Made by a program: the position numbers and the translations under genes
NCBI RefSeq assembly: GCF_900104415.1
Contig: NZ_FMXR01000007.1
Span: forward strand, 124,001 to 188,000
Length of the DNA stretch: 64,000 bases
From: Eubacterium oxidoreducens
Lineage (GTDB): Bacteria > Bacillota > Clostridia > Lachnospirales > Lachnospiraceae
Direction of reading: 5' to 3'
Notes under the pieces: generated by a model
The model's input: the letters and a program-made list of their open reading frames with translations, nothing else
Told to the model about the DNA's origin: nothing
Database searches by the model: none
In this document: positions 34,188 to 44,101 of the stretch, piece after piece
How positions within the stretch are numbered: position 1 is the first letter of the stretch
Layout of the letters: every line of letters begins with the position of its first letter

Positions 34188-35396
34188 ATGAATTATATGA
34201 AAAAGTTGGGAAGCTTATTGTGTGCAGCTTCGATTGCTGTGACAGGAGTGTTTGCATTGCAGATGCCGGCGAATGCACAAGAGAGTGTGCCGGAATTGGT
34301 GGAATATGAAGAAGGTGAAGAAGGCTTGTTTTATTTTGGAAGTGAAGAACCTTCTTTGAATACGGATTTAGGGTATTCGGATACGGTGGCTGTTTATGCG
34401 GCAACTTTAGATAATGAGAAGTGTACCATCACGGGGGTTAATATGCCGGCCTATGATATGAGCGTGCCATCAACTGCATCGTATGGAGATAATACCTATT
34501 CCGTTGAGATTGGAAGTGGTATGCATTTTAAAGAGATGAATTATCAATCGATTTCATTTGTATCGTACGAGGATGATAAAGTAAGCACTGTGGATACGGA
34601 TTTGTCTGAGTGGTTTATGGAGGATACGGCGCTAGAAAGCGTGGATCTTTCCGGACTTGAACTGACAGGCGTGACGGCAATAACAGATATGTTTAAAGAT
34701 TGTACGAGCCTTACAACGATTGTGATGCCGGATGAGATTCCAGAAGGCCTTACAGCAGATTTGCCGTCGACATTTTATGATACGAGTGGCAATGCTTATA
34801 CAACGATGACAAGTGCCTGCGCCGGCAAGACATTAACAACCACAATGGCGCCGGCAACACAGACGAAAGCATCGCAGACCTTCACCGGTAAGAAGACTTA
34901 TACCAAGAGATTAAATGCAAAGGCGTTTAAGATTGATGCAAAAGCACAGACGACGCTTACATATACCAGTTCCAAGAAAAAGGTGGCAACCGTGGACAGC
35001 AATGGAAAGGTCACAATTAAAGGCACGGGAACAACGGTAATAACCGTAACAGCAGCGGAGACGTCTGCATATAAAGCGGCAACTTATCAGGTGAAGATTA
35101 AAGTGAAAAAATTAAGCAAAGTGAGCGTGAAATATTGCGGTAGATTTGCAGGTCCATATGCAAGTGTTATGGCCTGGAAGAAGATGTCGAATATTTCCGG
35201 TTACCAGATTCAAAAGTCGACTTCAAGTAAATTTGCCAAAAATGCAACAAAGACTTACAATGTGAAGAAGTCTGTAAAAAAGAAAACTTTTGGAGGCTTA
35301 TCCAATCGAAAGGCATATTATTACAGAATCCGTGCCTATAAGAAAATTGGAAAGAAAAAATATTACTCAGCATGGAGTGATAAATACGTAGGATAG
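34188..35396 (+). CDS. Secreted surface protein with Big2-like and FN3-like domains
   Basis: A 402-residue protein with a Sec signal peptide (cleavage probably after PANA, about residue 28). Residues about 100-200 resemble a BspA/DUF285-type segment (MFKDCTSLTTIVMPDEIP). Residues about 240-310 look like a bacterial Ig-like Big2 domain (TYTSSKKKVATVDSNGKVTI). The C-terminus is an FN3-like, lysine-rich module (GYQIQKSTSSKFAKNATKTY, AYYYRIRAYKKIGKKKYYSA). There is no LPxTG anchor. CGGAGGTG precedes the ATG at 34188. It is probably released or wall-associated; the ligand is unknown. It ends 16 bases before tgt. Confidence 0.78.
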   Translation: MNYMKKLGSLLCAASIAVTGVFALQMPANAQESVPELVEYEEGEEGLFYFGSEEPSLNTDLGYSDTVAVYAATLDNEKCTITGVNMPAYDMSVPSTASYGDNTYSVEIGSGMHFKEMNYQSISFVSYEDDKVSTVDTDLSEWFMEDTALESVDLSGLELTGVTAITDMFKDCTSLTTIVMPDEIPEGLTADLPSTFYDTSGNAYTTMTSACAGKTLTTTMAPATQTKASQTFTGKKTYTKRLNAKAFKIDAKAQTTLTYTSSKKKVATVDSNGKVTIKGTGTTVITVTAAETSAYKAATYQVKIKVKKLSKVSVKYCGRFAGPYASVMAWKKMSNISGYQIQKSTSSKFAKNATKTYNVKKSVKKKTFGGLSNRKAYYYRIRAYKKIGKKKYYSAWSDKYVG

Positions 35397-35412
35397 ATAG
35401 AGGATTATAAGC

Positions 35413-36543
35413 ATGTATGAATTATTAAAGACTGAGGGCCGTGCAAAACGAGGTGTGCTGCATACGGTGCATGGAGATATCCAGACACCGGTGTTTATGA
35501 ATGTTGGAACAGCGGCAGCGATTAAAGGTGCTGTATCAACAGAAGATCTTGAACAGATTAAGACACAGGTGCAGCTTTCAAACACATATCATCTTCATGT
35601 GAGACCGGGAGATGAGATTGTAAAGAAGATGGGCGGTCTGCATAAGTTCATGTCATGGGATAAACCGATACTGACGGACTCCGGTGGATTTCAGGTGTTT
35701 TCGCTTGCCGGACTTCGTAAGATTAAAGAAGAAGGCGTGACCTTCCATTCACATGTGGATGGACGCAAGATTTTTATGGGACCGGAAGAGAGCATGCAGA
35801 TTCAGTCGAATCTTGGCTCTACGATTGCGATGGCATTTGATGAATGTCCACCGGCACTTGCCGAGCGGGATTATGTTATGCGTTCCGTAGAAAGGACAAC
35901 GCGCTGGTTAAAACGATGTAAATTGGAAATGGCGCGGTTGAATCAATTAGAAGATACGGTAAATCCACACCAGCTTTTGTTTGGAATCAATCAGGGAGCT
36001 ATCTATGCGGATATTCGAATCGAACATGCAAAGCAGATTGCGGATATGGAACTTCCGGGATATGCGGTGGGAGGCCTTGCAGTAGGGGAGTCTCATGAGC
36101 AGATGTATTATATTTTAGAAGAAGTGGTTCCTTATCTGCCGAAAAACAAACCGACGTATCTGATGGGCGTTGGAACACCGGCCAATATTCTAGAGGCGGT
36201 GGAGAGAGGTGTTGACTTTTTTGATTGCGTATATCCAAGTCGTAACGGACGTCATGGACATGTCTATACCAATAATGGCAAATTAAATCTTTTCAACAAA
36301 AAGTTTGAACTTGATGCAAGGCCGATAGAAGAAGGCTGTGGATGTCCGGCCTGCCGAAGATATTCAAGGGCTTATATCCGGCATTTGCTTAAGGCGAAAG
36401 AGATGCTGGGTATGCGCCTGTGCGTACTTCATAATTTGTATTTTTATAATACAATGATGGAGGAGATACGCGCGGCATTGGACGAGGGCAGATTTGCGGA
36501 GTATAAGAAACAAAAACTTGACCAAATGCAATCAGATGTGTAA
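35413..36543 (+). CDS. tgt: tRNA-guanine (queuine) transglycosylase
   Basis: A 376-residue enzyme that swaps guanine-34 of GUN-anticodon tRNAs for the queuosine precursor preQ1. Asp89 in LTDSGGFQVFSL is the conserved active-site residue. The zinc site near the C-terminus is visible in GCGCPACRRY and the later His in CVLHNLYFY. yajC follows, as in many Firmicutes. Confidence 0.96.
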   Translation: MYELLKTEGRAKRGVLHTVHGDIQTPVFMNVGTAAAIKGAVSTEDLEQIKTQVQLSNTYHLHVRPGDEIVKKMGGLHKFMSWDKPILTDSGGFQVFSLAGLRKIKEEGVTFHSHVDGRKIFMGPEESMQIQSNLGSTIAMAFDECPPALAERDYVMRSVERTTRWLKRCKLEMARLNQLEDTVNPHQLLFGINQGAIYADIRIEHAKQIADMELPGYAVGGLAVGESHEQMYYILEEVVPYLPKNKPTYLMGVGTPANILEAVERGVDFFDCVYPSRNGRHGHVYTNNGKLNLFNKKFELDARPIEEGCGCPACRRYSRAYIRHLLKAKEMLGMRLCVLHNLYFYNTMMEEIRAALDEGRFAEYKKQKLDQMQSDV

Positions 36544-36600
36544 AATATAGAACTGTTAGAAAAACTATAAGAGATTGATAGGTATTAGGAGGATAATAGA

Positions 36601-36939
36601 ATGTTTTCATCGTTATTAGCATCAACTACGTCGGGCGGTAGCTCGTATACAATGATTATTTGGATTGTGGTACTATTTGTTATCATCTGGTTTATGATGC
36701 TTAGACCACAGAAGAAACAGGAAAAGCTAAAAAAAGCAATGCTTGAGACAATGGAAACCGGAGACACTGTATTAACAAACAGTGGATTCTACGGAACTTT
36801 GATAGATGTATCTGATGATACTGTAATCGTAGAATTTGGTAACAACAAAAACTGTCGTATCCCAATGCAAAAGAGTGCAATTGCAGAGGTTGAAAAAGCT
36901 TCTGAAGCAGTCGCAGATGATACAACAGAAGAAAAGTAA
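36601..36939 (+). CDS. yajC: Preprotein translocase subunit YajC
   Basis: A 112-residue protein with one N-terminal transmembrane segment (about residues 15-36), the conserved MLRPQKKQEK after it, and a small beta domain containing GDTVLTNSGFYGTLIDV. YajC is an accessory subunit of the SecDF-YidC translocase complex. Confidence 0.93.
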   Translation: MFSSLLASTTSGGSSYTMIIWIVVLFVIIWFMMLRPQKKQEKLKKAMLETMETGDTVLTNSGFYGTLIDVSDDTVIVEFGNNKNCRIPMQKSAIAEVEKASEAVADDTTEEK

Positions 36940-36950
36940 GAACAGTCTTT

Positions 36951-36984
36951 AGAGCCGTTGCTTTTATGCAGCGGCTTTATTTGC
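36951..36984 (+). terminator. Terminator after yajC
   Basis: GAGCCGTTGC pairs with GCAGCGGCTTT around TTTTAT, followed by ATTTG. Confidence 0.82.
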
Positions 36985-37008
36985 GTAACAAGTACTGTAG
37001 TAATTTTG

Positions 37009-37037
37009 TTGAAATATCTTATTAGATAGGCTATAGT
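37009..37037 (+). promoter_or_regulatory. Sigma-A promoter of leuB-ilvD-ilvB
   Basis: TTGAAA (37009-37014) and TATAGT (37032-37037) with a 17-base spacer, 51 bases before leuB. No T-box or leucine leader peptide is seen in the short leader. Confidence 0.75.
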
Positions 37038-37087
37038 ATAAAAGATTAAGACCCAAAATGGGTGAAGTGTATGAAAGGTAAGAAAAG

Positions 37088-38188
37088 ATGGAATTTCATG
37101 TTGGAGTTATTTCCGGAGATGGAATCGGTCCGGAGATTGTAAGAGAAGCAAAGAAGGTTCTTGACCAGGTTGGTAAGAAATATGGTCATACATTTAACTA
37201 TGAAGAAATTTTGATGGGAGGCATCTCCATCGACACACATGGTGTTCCGCTGACAGATGAAGCAATTGCACAGGCTAAGGCATGCGATGCGGTATTGATG
37301 GGATCAATCGGTGGAAATACAGCAACCTCACCATGGTATCAATTGCCGGCAGAGAAAAGACCGGAGGCAGGACTTTTAAAACTGAGAAAGGCACTTAATT
37401 TATTTGCCAATTTACGTCCGGCTTATTTATATAATGAGCTTCGTGAGGCGTGTCCGCTTAAGGATGATATCATCGGCGACGGATTTGATATGGCAATTAT
37501 GAGAGAATTGACCGGTGGTCTTTATTTTGGAGAACGAGAGACCAAAGAAGTGGATGGAATTTTAGTTGCGACAGATACGCTTACATATTCAGAGACAGAA
37601 ATTAAGAGAATCGCAATTAAGGCTTTTGAATCTGCAATGAAGAGAAGAAAGAAAGTAACAAGTGTTGATAAAGCCAATGTCTTAGATTCGTCAAGACTTT
37701 GGAGAGGCGTTGTGGATGAGGTTGCGCAGGATTATCCTGAAGTGACCTATGAGCATATGCTGGTTGATAATGCGGCTATGCAGCTTGTAAAAGATCCTAG
37801 ACAGTTCGATGTGATTTTGACGGAGAACATGTTTGGAGATATATTGTCAGATGAAGCAAGTATGGTAACAGGTTCTATTGGAATGCTTTCGTCGGCAAGC
37901 TTTAATGATACGAAGTTTGGTTTGTATGAGCCAAGTGGTGGTTCGGCACCGGATATTGCAGGTAAGGGAATTGCGAATCCTATTGCAACCATTTTGAGTG
38001 CAGCCATGATGCTTCGTTTCTCCTTTGACCTTGATCAGGAAGCAGATGCAGTTGAAGCAGCTGTAAAGCAGGTGTTAAAGGATAACTATCGTACGATAGA
38101 TATCATGCCACAGCATGAAGCAGATCGTGCGACGGTACAACAGGTTGGGACTGCACAGATGGGAGACCTCATTGCACAGCGAATCTGA
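37088..38188 (+). CDS. leuB: 3-isopropylmalate dehydrogenase
   Basis: A 366-residue NAD-dependent beta-decarboxylating dehydrogenase of leucine synthesis. Visible are GDGIGPEIV at the N-terminus, the LeuB-typical LRKALNLFANLRPA, the catalytic Lys/Asp region (VDKANVLDSSRLWR) and the metal-binding NMFGDILSDEASM, followed by the adenosine-binding GSAPDIAGKGIANP. It is first in a branched-chain amino acid operon with ilvD and ilvB. Confidence 0.95.
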   Translation: MEFHVGVISGDGIGPEIVREAKKVLDQVGKKYGHTFNYEEILMGGISIDTHGVPLTDEAIAQAKACDAVLMGSIGGNTATSPWYQLPAEKRPEAGLLKLRKALNLFANLRPAYLYNELREACPLKDDIIGDGFDMAIMRELTGGLYFGERETKEVDGILVATDTLTYSETEIKRIAIKAFESAMKRRKKVTSVDKANVLDSSRLWRGVVDEVAQDYPEVTYEHMLVDNAAMQLVKDPRQFDVILTENMFGDILSDEASMVTGSIGMLSSASFNDTKFGLYEPSGGSAPDIAGKGIANPIATILSAAMMLRFSFDLDQEADAVEAAVKQVLKDNYRTIDIMPQHEADRATVQQVGTAQMGDLIAQRI

Positions 38189-38243
38189 TTAAGACGACAA
38201 TAGTATTGGAAAAGATATAACAACAACAAAGGAAGGTAAAGAA

Positions 38244-39917
38244 ATGAGAAGTGATAATGTAACAAAAGGGATGCAGCAGGCACCTCACAGATCCTTGTTT
38301 AATGCATTAGGGTTTACAAAAGAAGAACTGGATAAGCCAATGGTAGGTATTGTAAGTTCTTATAACGAGATTGTACCGGGTCATATGAATCTGGATAAGA
38401 TTGTAGATGCCGTTAAGATGGGTGTTGCAGAAGCAGGCGGAGTTCCTGTAGTATTTCCGGCAATTGCAGTATGTGATGGTATTGCAATGGGACATGTAGG
38501 AATGAAATATTCTCTTGTAACTAGAGATTTGATTGCTGATTCTACAGAGTGTATGGCTCTTGCGCATCAGTTTGACGCACTTGTTATGGTGCCAAACTGT
38601 GATAAGAATGTGCCGGGACTTTTGATGGCTGCAGCAAGATTGAATGTGCCAACTGTATTTGTCAGTGGTGGTCCGATGCTTGCAGGTCATGTTAACGGCC
38701 AGAAGAGATCTCTTTCTTCTATGTTTGAGGCAGTTGGTTCCTATGCAGCCGGCAAGATGACAGAAGAAGATGTAGAAGAGTTCGAAAATCATGTATGTCC
38801 GACTTGCGGTTCATGTTCCGGTATGTATACAGCCAATTCTATGAACTGTCTGACAGAGGCACTTGGTATGGGTCTTCGCGGAAATGGAACAATTCCGGCA
38901 GTTTATTCTGAGAGAATTCGTCTTGCAAAACATGCAGGTATGGCGGTTATGGATTTGTATCGTAAGAACATTCGTCCGCTTGATATTATGACAAAAGATG
39001 CAATTTTAAATGCTTTAACAATGGATATGGCACTTGGTTGCTCTACAAACTCAATGCTTCATCTTCCGGCAATTGCGCATGAAGTAGGATTTGATTTTGA
39101 TATCTCATTTGCAAATGAAATTTCAGAAAAGACACCAAACCTATGTCATTTGGCACCGGCAGGTCCGACTTACATGGAAGACTTAAATGAGGCCGGCGGA
39201 GTATATGCGGTAATGGCAGAACTTGCTAAGAAAGATCTGTTAAATCTTGACTGTATGACGGCAACCGGTAAGACAGTCGGAGAAAATATTAAGGGCGTTG
39301 TAAATAAGAATCCGGAAGTTATTCGTCCGATTGACAATCCTTATTCACAGACCGGTGGACTTGCAGTATTAAAGGGTAATCTCGCTCCTGACGGCGGTGT
39401 TGTAAAACGTTCCGCAGTGGTAGAAGAAATGATGGTTCATGAAGGACCGGCTCGCGTATTTGACTGCGAAGAAGATGCGATTACTGCAATTAAAGGTGGC
39501 AAGATTGTGGAAGGCGATGTTGTTGTCATCCGCTATGAAGGACCTAAGGGTGGCCCTGGTATGAGAGAAATGCTCAATCCGACATCAGCAATTGTTGGTA
39601 TGGGACTTGGCTCATCTGTAGCATTGATTACAGACGGACGTTTCTCAGGAGCAAGCCGCGGAGCTGCAATTGGTCATGTATCTCCGGAAGCAGCAGTAGG
39701 TGGACCAATTGCATTGGTTGAAGAAGGCGATATCATTAAGATTAATATCCCGGCTATGACACTTCAGGTAGATGTATCAGATGAAGAAATGGCTAAGAGA
39801 AAGGCTGCTTGGAAGCCAAGAAAGCCAAGAGTAACAGAAGGTTATCTTGCTCGTTATCAGGAAATGGTAACTTCAGGAAGTACAGGAGCAATCTTAAAGA
39901 CACCTTCTTTTGAATAA
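38244..39917 (+). CDS. ilvD: Dihydroxy-acid dehydratase
   Basis: A 557-residue Fe-S enzyme that dehydrates dihydroxy acids in valine and isoleucine synthesis. Cluster cysteines appear in [10 protein letters not shown] and [19 protein letters not shown]. The C-terminus has the conserved [33 protein letters not shown] precedes the start. Confidence 0.96.
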   Translation: MRSDNVTKGMQQAPHRSLFNALGFTKEELDKPMVGIVSSYNEIVPGHMNLDKIVDAVKMGVAEAGGVPVVFPAIAVCDGIAMGHVGMKYSLVTRDLIADSTECMALAHQFDALVMVPNCDKNVPGLLMAAARLNVPTVFVSGGPMLAGHVNGQKRSLSSMFEAVGSYAAGKMTEEDVEEFENHVCPTCGSCSGMYTANSMNCLTEALGMGLRGNGTIPAVYSERIRLAKHAGMAVMDLYRKNIRPLDIMTKDAILNALTMDMALGCSTNSMLHLPAIAHEVGFDFDISFANEISEKTPNLCHLAPAGPTYMEDLNEAGGVYAVMAELAKKDLLNLDCMTATGKTVGENIKGVVNKNPEVIRPIDNPYSQTGGLAVLKGNLAPDGGVVKRSAVVEEMMVHEGPARVFDCEEDAITAIKGGKIVEGDVVVIRYEGPKGGPGMREMLNPTSAIVGMGLGSSVALITDGRFSGASRGAAIGHVSPEAAVGGPIALVEEGDIIKINIPAMTLQVDVSDEEMAKRKAAWKPRKPRVTEGYLARYQEMVTSGSTGAILKTPSFE

Positions 39918-39988
39918 AAGATATTACAACATACCAAATCTGCCCATAGTGGCAGATGTGGGTGTGTATTAAAGGAGACATTAAGAAT

Positions 39989-41656
39989 ATGCAACTGACA
40001 GGCGCGCAAATAGTAATAGAGTGTTTGAAAGAGCAAGGCGTAGATACGGTATTTGGATATCCCGGCGGAGCGATTTTAAATCTCTATGATGAATTGTATA
40101 AACACAGCAGTGAAATTCGGCATGTGTTAACATCTCATGAACAGGGAGCTGCACATGCGGCAGATGGTTATGCCAGAAGCACCGGTAAAGTAGGCGTATG
40201 CCTGGCAACATCCGGTCCGGGAGCAACCAATTTGGTTACCGGTATTGCAACCGCTTATATGGATTCTGTTCCGATGGTGGCAATTACTTGTAATGTCGGG
40301 GTGAGTTTGCTAGGAAAGGATTCTTTTCAGGAAATTGATATCACAGGAATCACGATGCCGATTACAAAGCACAATTTCATCGTGAAGAATGTGGAGGATT
40401 TGGCAGCAACCATGAGACGGGCTTTTATGATTGCGCAGACCGGAAGACCAGGTCCGGTTCTTGTAGATATTCCAAAAGATGTAACGGCGAATAAGACAAA
40501 GTTCGTATCGACCGTGATTCGAAAACCGCTTCGTGTGGCAGATACGATATTACCAAAAGACTTAGAGGATGCAGCTTTGTTGATTGAAAAAGCGCAAAAA
40601 CCAATTGTCTTTGTCGGCGGTGGCGGTGTGATTTCAGATGCCAGTGAAGAGATTGCGAAGTTTGTATCGCTGGTGGATGCACCGGTATGCGATACCTTGA
40701 TGGGAAAAGGTGCCTATGATGGTACGAAAAGTAATTATACCGGTATGCTTGGTATGCATGGAACGAAAACTTCTAATCTTGCAGTGCAGCAGTGTGATTT
40801 GCTGATTGTTATCGGAGCAAGGTTTTCAGATCGTGTATTTGGTAATGCGGCATCTTTTGCAAGTAATGCAAAGATTCTTCAGATTGATGTTGATCCGGCA
40901 GAAATCAATAAGAATATCAAGATTGACAGTGAAATCATTGGAGATATCAAGGAAGTGCTGCTTCGCTTAAATCAAATCGTAAAGCAGCAAGAACATAAAG
41001 AATGGATGCAGCATATTCTGGAAATGAAAGAGACTTACCCATTAAGTGATCCAAGTGATGGATTATCAGGACCACAGGTAGTGGAAACGATTTTTGAAAT
41101 GACAAATGGTGAGGCTATTATTTCCACGGAGGTGGGACAACACCAGATGTGGGCAGCGCAATTTTATAACTATAAACAGCCAAGAACGTTCCTGACATCC
41201 GGAGGACTCGGAACAATGGGATATGGATTGGGCGCCTCGATTGGAGCGCAGATTGCGAATCCTGATAAACAGGTGATTAATATTGCCGGTGATGGTTGTT
41301 TTCGTATGAATATGAATGAAATTGCAACAGCAGTTAGAGAACAGCTTCCACTGATTCAGGTCGTGATTAATAATCATGTACTGGGTATGGTAAGGCAATG
41401 GCAATCGTTGTTTTACGGACAGCGTTATTCGCACACGATTCTAAATGATTCGGTTGACTTTGTTAAACTTTCTGAAGCAATGGGTGCGGATGCAGAAAGA
41501 GCAACGACGATTGACGAATTTAAAGAGATATTTAAGAAGGCACTCGCGTCTAAGACGCCTTATGTAATAGAATGTGTTATTGATAGTGATGATAAGGTAT
41601 GGCCGATGGTAGCACCGGGTAAGCCGATTGACGAAGTAATGAGTGCTGATGATTAG
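39989..41656 (+). CDS. ilvB: Acetolactate synthase, large (catalytic) subunit
   Basis: A 555-residue thiamine-diphosphate enzyme making acetolactate or acetohydroxybutyrate. FGYPGGAILNLYDEL and SHEQGAAHAADGYARSTGK mark the N-terminal domain with the catalytic Glu. GDGCFRMNMNEI...VVINN is the ThDP/Mg2+ motif. The ATG at 39989 has AAAGGAG at 39971-39977; the upstream frame from 39956 is not used. No ilvN or ilvC follows; serC comes next after 54 bases. A hairpin (ATCTGCC/GGCAGAT) lies between ilvD and ilvB. Confidence 0.94.
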   Translation: MQLTGAQIVIECLKEQGVDTVFGYPGGAILNLYDELYKHSSEIRHVLTSHEQGAAHAADGYARSTGKVGVCLATSGPGATNLVTGIATAYMDSVPMVAITCNVGVSLLGKDSFQEIDITGITMPITKHNFIVKNVEDLAATMRRAFMIAQTGRPGPVLVDIPKDVTANKTKFVSTVIRKPLRVADTILPKDLEDAALLIEKAQKPIVFVGGGGVISDASEEIAKFVSLVDAPVCDTLMGKGAYDGTKSNYTGMLGMHGTKTSNLAVQQCDLLIVIGARFSDRVFGNAASFASNAKILQIDVDPAEINKNIKIDSEIIGDIKEVLLRLNQIVKQQEHKEWMQHILEMKETYPLSDPSDGLSGPQVVETIFEMTNGEAIISTEVGQHQMWAAQFYNYKQPRTFLTSGGLGTMGYGLGASIGAQIANPDKQVINIAGDGCFRMNMNEIATAVREQLPLIQVVINNHVLGMVRQWQSLFYGQRYSHTILNDSVDFVKLSEAMGADAERATTIDEFKEIFKKALASKTPYVIECVIDSDDKVWPMVAPGKPIDEVMSADD

Positions 41657-41710
41657 AAGTAACATCATATTATAAAAAAAGAAATGTAACAATGTAGGAG
41701 GAAGAAAGAA

Positions 41711-42805
41711 ATGGGAAGAGTGTATAACTTTTCAGCAGGTCCGGCAGTTTTACCGGAAGAAGTATTAAAAGAAGCACAGGAAGAATTAATGGATTACAGA
41801 GGATGTGGAATGTCCGTAATGGAAATGTCACACCGCTCTAAGATGTTTGATCAGATTATCAAAGAAGCAGAAGCTGATATCCGTGACGTTATGGGAATTC
41901 CGGATAATTACAAGGTATTATTCCTTCAAGGCGGAGCAACTTTAGTATTTTCCATGATTCCAATGAATCTGTCTATGCATAAGAATAAAGTTGCTGATTA
42001 TATCGTAACAGGTAACTGGGGAAAGAAAGCATTCCAGGAAGCCGGAAGATTTATCACAGCAAATAAGATTGCATCATCAGAAGATAAGACATTTACATAT
42101 ATCCCGGATCTTTCAGATCTGCCTGTTACAGACAATGCAGATTATGTATACATCTGCCAGAATGAGACAGTATACGGAACAACAATTAGAACATTACCGA
42201 ATACAAAAGGCAAGCCATTAGTAGCTGATGTGTCTTCTATGTTCTTATCAGAGCCTATGGATGTTAGCAAATATGGTGTTATTTACGGTGGAGTTCAAAA
42301 GAATGTTGGACCTGCAGGTCTTGCAATTGCAATTGTTCGTGAAGATCTGATTCCACAGGAAGATCTTGCAGATGTACCGGTATATCTTCAGTTTAAGACA
42401 CATGCAGATGCTAATTCTTTATATAACACACCAAACTGCTGGGATATTTATATGTGCGGCAAGGTATTTAAGTGGCTCAAGAATATGGGCGGTCTTGAAG
42501 AAATGCAAAGAAGAAATATTGAAAAGGCTAAGATCCTTTATGATTATATTGATCAGTCTGATATGTTTACAGGAACAGTACGTAAGGAAGACCGTTCTGT
42601 TATGAACGTTCCATTCGTAACTACAGCAGGAGATAAGGACTTAGAGGCTAAGTTTGTTGCAGAATCACAGGCAGCCGGAATGGAGAACTTAAAAGGACAC
42701 AGAAGTGTTGGTGGTATGCGTGCAAGTATCTACAATGCTATGCCAAAGGCCGGTGTTGAAAAGCTTGTTGATTTCATGGCTGAATTTGAAAAGAAATATA
42801 AATAA
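41711..42805 (+). CDS. serC: Phosphoserine aminotransferase
   Basis: A 364-residue PLP-dependent class V aminotransferase. It opens with the family signature YNFSAGPAVLPEEVL and carries the PLP lysine in YGGVQKNVGPAGLAI. It converts 3-phosphohydroxypyruvate to phosphoserine. AGGAGGAAG precedes the start. It is 21 bases before serA. Confidence 0.96.
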   Translation: MGRVYNFSAGPAVLPEEVLKEAQEELMDYRGCGMSVMEMSHRSKMFDQIIKEAEADIRDVMGIPDNYKVLFLQGGATLVFSMIPMNLSMHKNKVADYIVTGNWGKKAFQEAGRFITANKIASSEDKTFTYIPDLSDLPVTDNADYVYICQNETVYGTTIRTLPNTKGKPLVADVSSMFLSEPMDVSKYGVIYGGVQKNVGPAGLAIAIVREDLIPQEDLADVPVYLQFKTHADANSLYNTPNCWDIYMCGKVFKWLKNMGGLEEMQRRNIEKAKILYDYIDQSDMFTGTVRKEDRSVMNVPFVTTAGDKDLEAKFVAESQAAGMENLKGHRSVGGMRASIYNAMPKAGVEKLVDFMAEFEKKYK

Positions 42806-42826
42806 GAGAAAGGAAGTACTAAGGTA

Positions 42827-43990
42827 ATGTATAAGTACGCGTGTTTGAATCCAATCGCAGCAGTAGGTCTTGACGGCTTTGATGCTGCTTATGAAAAAAC
42901 AGAAGATGTAAATGAGGCACAGGCAATCCTGGTACGTAGTGCGGCAATGCATGATATGGATCTTCCGGAAAGTCTTGAAGTTGTTGCTCGTGCAGGTGCA
43001 GGTGTAAACAATATTCCGTTGGATAAATGTGCACAAAAAGGTGTTGTTGTATTTAACACACCGGGAGCAAATGCAAATGGTGTTAAGGAGCTTGTTCTTA
43101 CAGGTATGCTTCTTGCATCTCGTGGTATCGTAGACGGTATTAACTGGGTAACAGAAAATAAGACCGATGCTGATCTTGCAAAGAAAGCTGAGAAGCAGAA
43201 AAAACAGTATGCAGGTACTGAGATTCTTGGTAAGAAGCTTGGTGTAATCGGACTTGGAGCAATCGGTGTTCAGGTTGCAAACTCTGCAATCAAGCTTGGA
43301 ATGGAAGTAGTTGGATATGACCCATATCTGTCAGTTCCGGCAGCACTTCATCTGTCAGGAAAAGCAACCATCGTAAAAGATCCGGCAGAAATTTATAAAA
43401 ACTGTGATTTTATCACAATTCATGTACCGCTTATGGATGCTACAAGGGGTATGGTGAATGCAGAAGCGATTGCTTCAATGAAGGAAAATGCGGTTGTACT
43501 TAACTTCTCACGTGATGCGTTGGTAGAAGAAGAAGCAATCGTAAAGGCGTTAAAAGACGGTAAGATTCGTCGTTATGTATGCGATTTTCCGAACCCAACA
43601 ACTGCAGGTCAGGAAGGTTGTATCGTACTTCCGCATCTTGGTGCTTCTACAGCAGAGTCTGAAGACAACTGTGCAATTATGGCAGTTAAGGAAATTCGTG
43701 ATTATCTTGAAAATGGTAATATCACCAATTCCGTAAACTATCCAAACTGCAATCTTGGAGTATGTGCAAGTGCCGGAAGAATTGCGGTTCTTCATAAGAA
43801 TGTAAAGGGAAGTATCGGTAAATTCACAGCGGTATTTGGTGATGCCGATATCAATATTGCCAATATGTCAAATGCATCTAAGGGAGATTATGCATACACA
43901 TTATTGGATCTTGATAGTCCTGCTACACAGGAAGTTGCAGACAAATTAGCTGCAATTGAGACCGTATTTAAAGTACGTGTAATTAAATAA
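42827..43990 (+). CDS. serA: D-3-phosphoglycerate dehydrogenase
   Basis: A 387-residue NAD-dependent 2-hydroxyacid dehydrogenase, the first step of serine synthesis. Substrate domain with ARAGAGVNNIPLDKC, Rossmann motif GVIGLGAIGVQVA, catalytic Arg/Glu/His region with PHLGASTAES, and a C-terminal ACT domain (about 320-387, NIANMSNASKGDYAYTLLDL) that suggests feedback control by serine. Confidence 0.95.
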   Translation: MYKYACLNPIAAVGLDGFDAAYEKTEDVNEAQAILVRSAAMHDMDLPESLEVVARAGAGVNNIPLDKCAQKGVVVFNTPGANANGVKELVLTGMLLASRGIVDGINWVTENKTDADLAKKAEKQKKQYAGTEILGKKLGVIGLGAIGVQVANSAIKLGMEVVGYDPYLSVPAALHLSGKATIVKDPAEIYKNCDFITIHVPLMDATRGMVNAEAIASMKENAVVLNFSRDALVEEEAIVKALKDGKIRRYVCDFPNPTTAGQEGCIVLPHLGASTAESEDNCAIMAVKEIRDYLENGNITNSVNYPNCNLGVCASAGRIAVLHKNVKGSIGKFTAVFGDADINIANMSNASKGDYAYTLLDLDSPATQEVADKLAAIETVFKVRVIK

Positions 43991-44028
43991 TTAATGTTCG
44001 AAATTATAAATTATATAGGACGCGTGAA

Positions 44029-44056
44029 GGGAGGAGTGTTACAAAGACACTCCTTT
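44029..44056 (+). promoter_or_regulatory. Hairpin between serA and the DUF1015 gene
   Basis: GGAGTGT-TACAAAG-ACACTCC forms a strong stem with no T run after it. It may be an RNA-processing or partial attenuation signal rather than a terminator. Confidence 0.45.
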
Positions 44057-44101
44057 CCTGTTACATAGATAAGCGTCTATGAGAGATAGGAGGAGAAGAC
44101 T

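Noticed and set aside
41657-41710. Missing ilvN small subunit after ilvB
   Set aside because: The gap is too short to hold a gene. ilvN may be elsewhere, so the absence is not treated as a finding.
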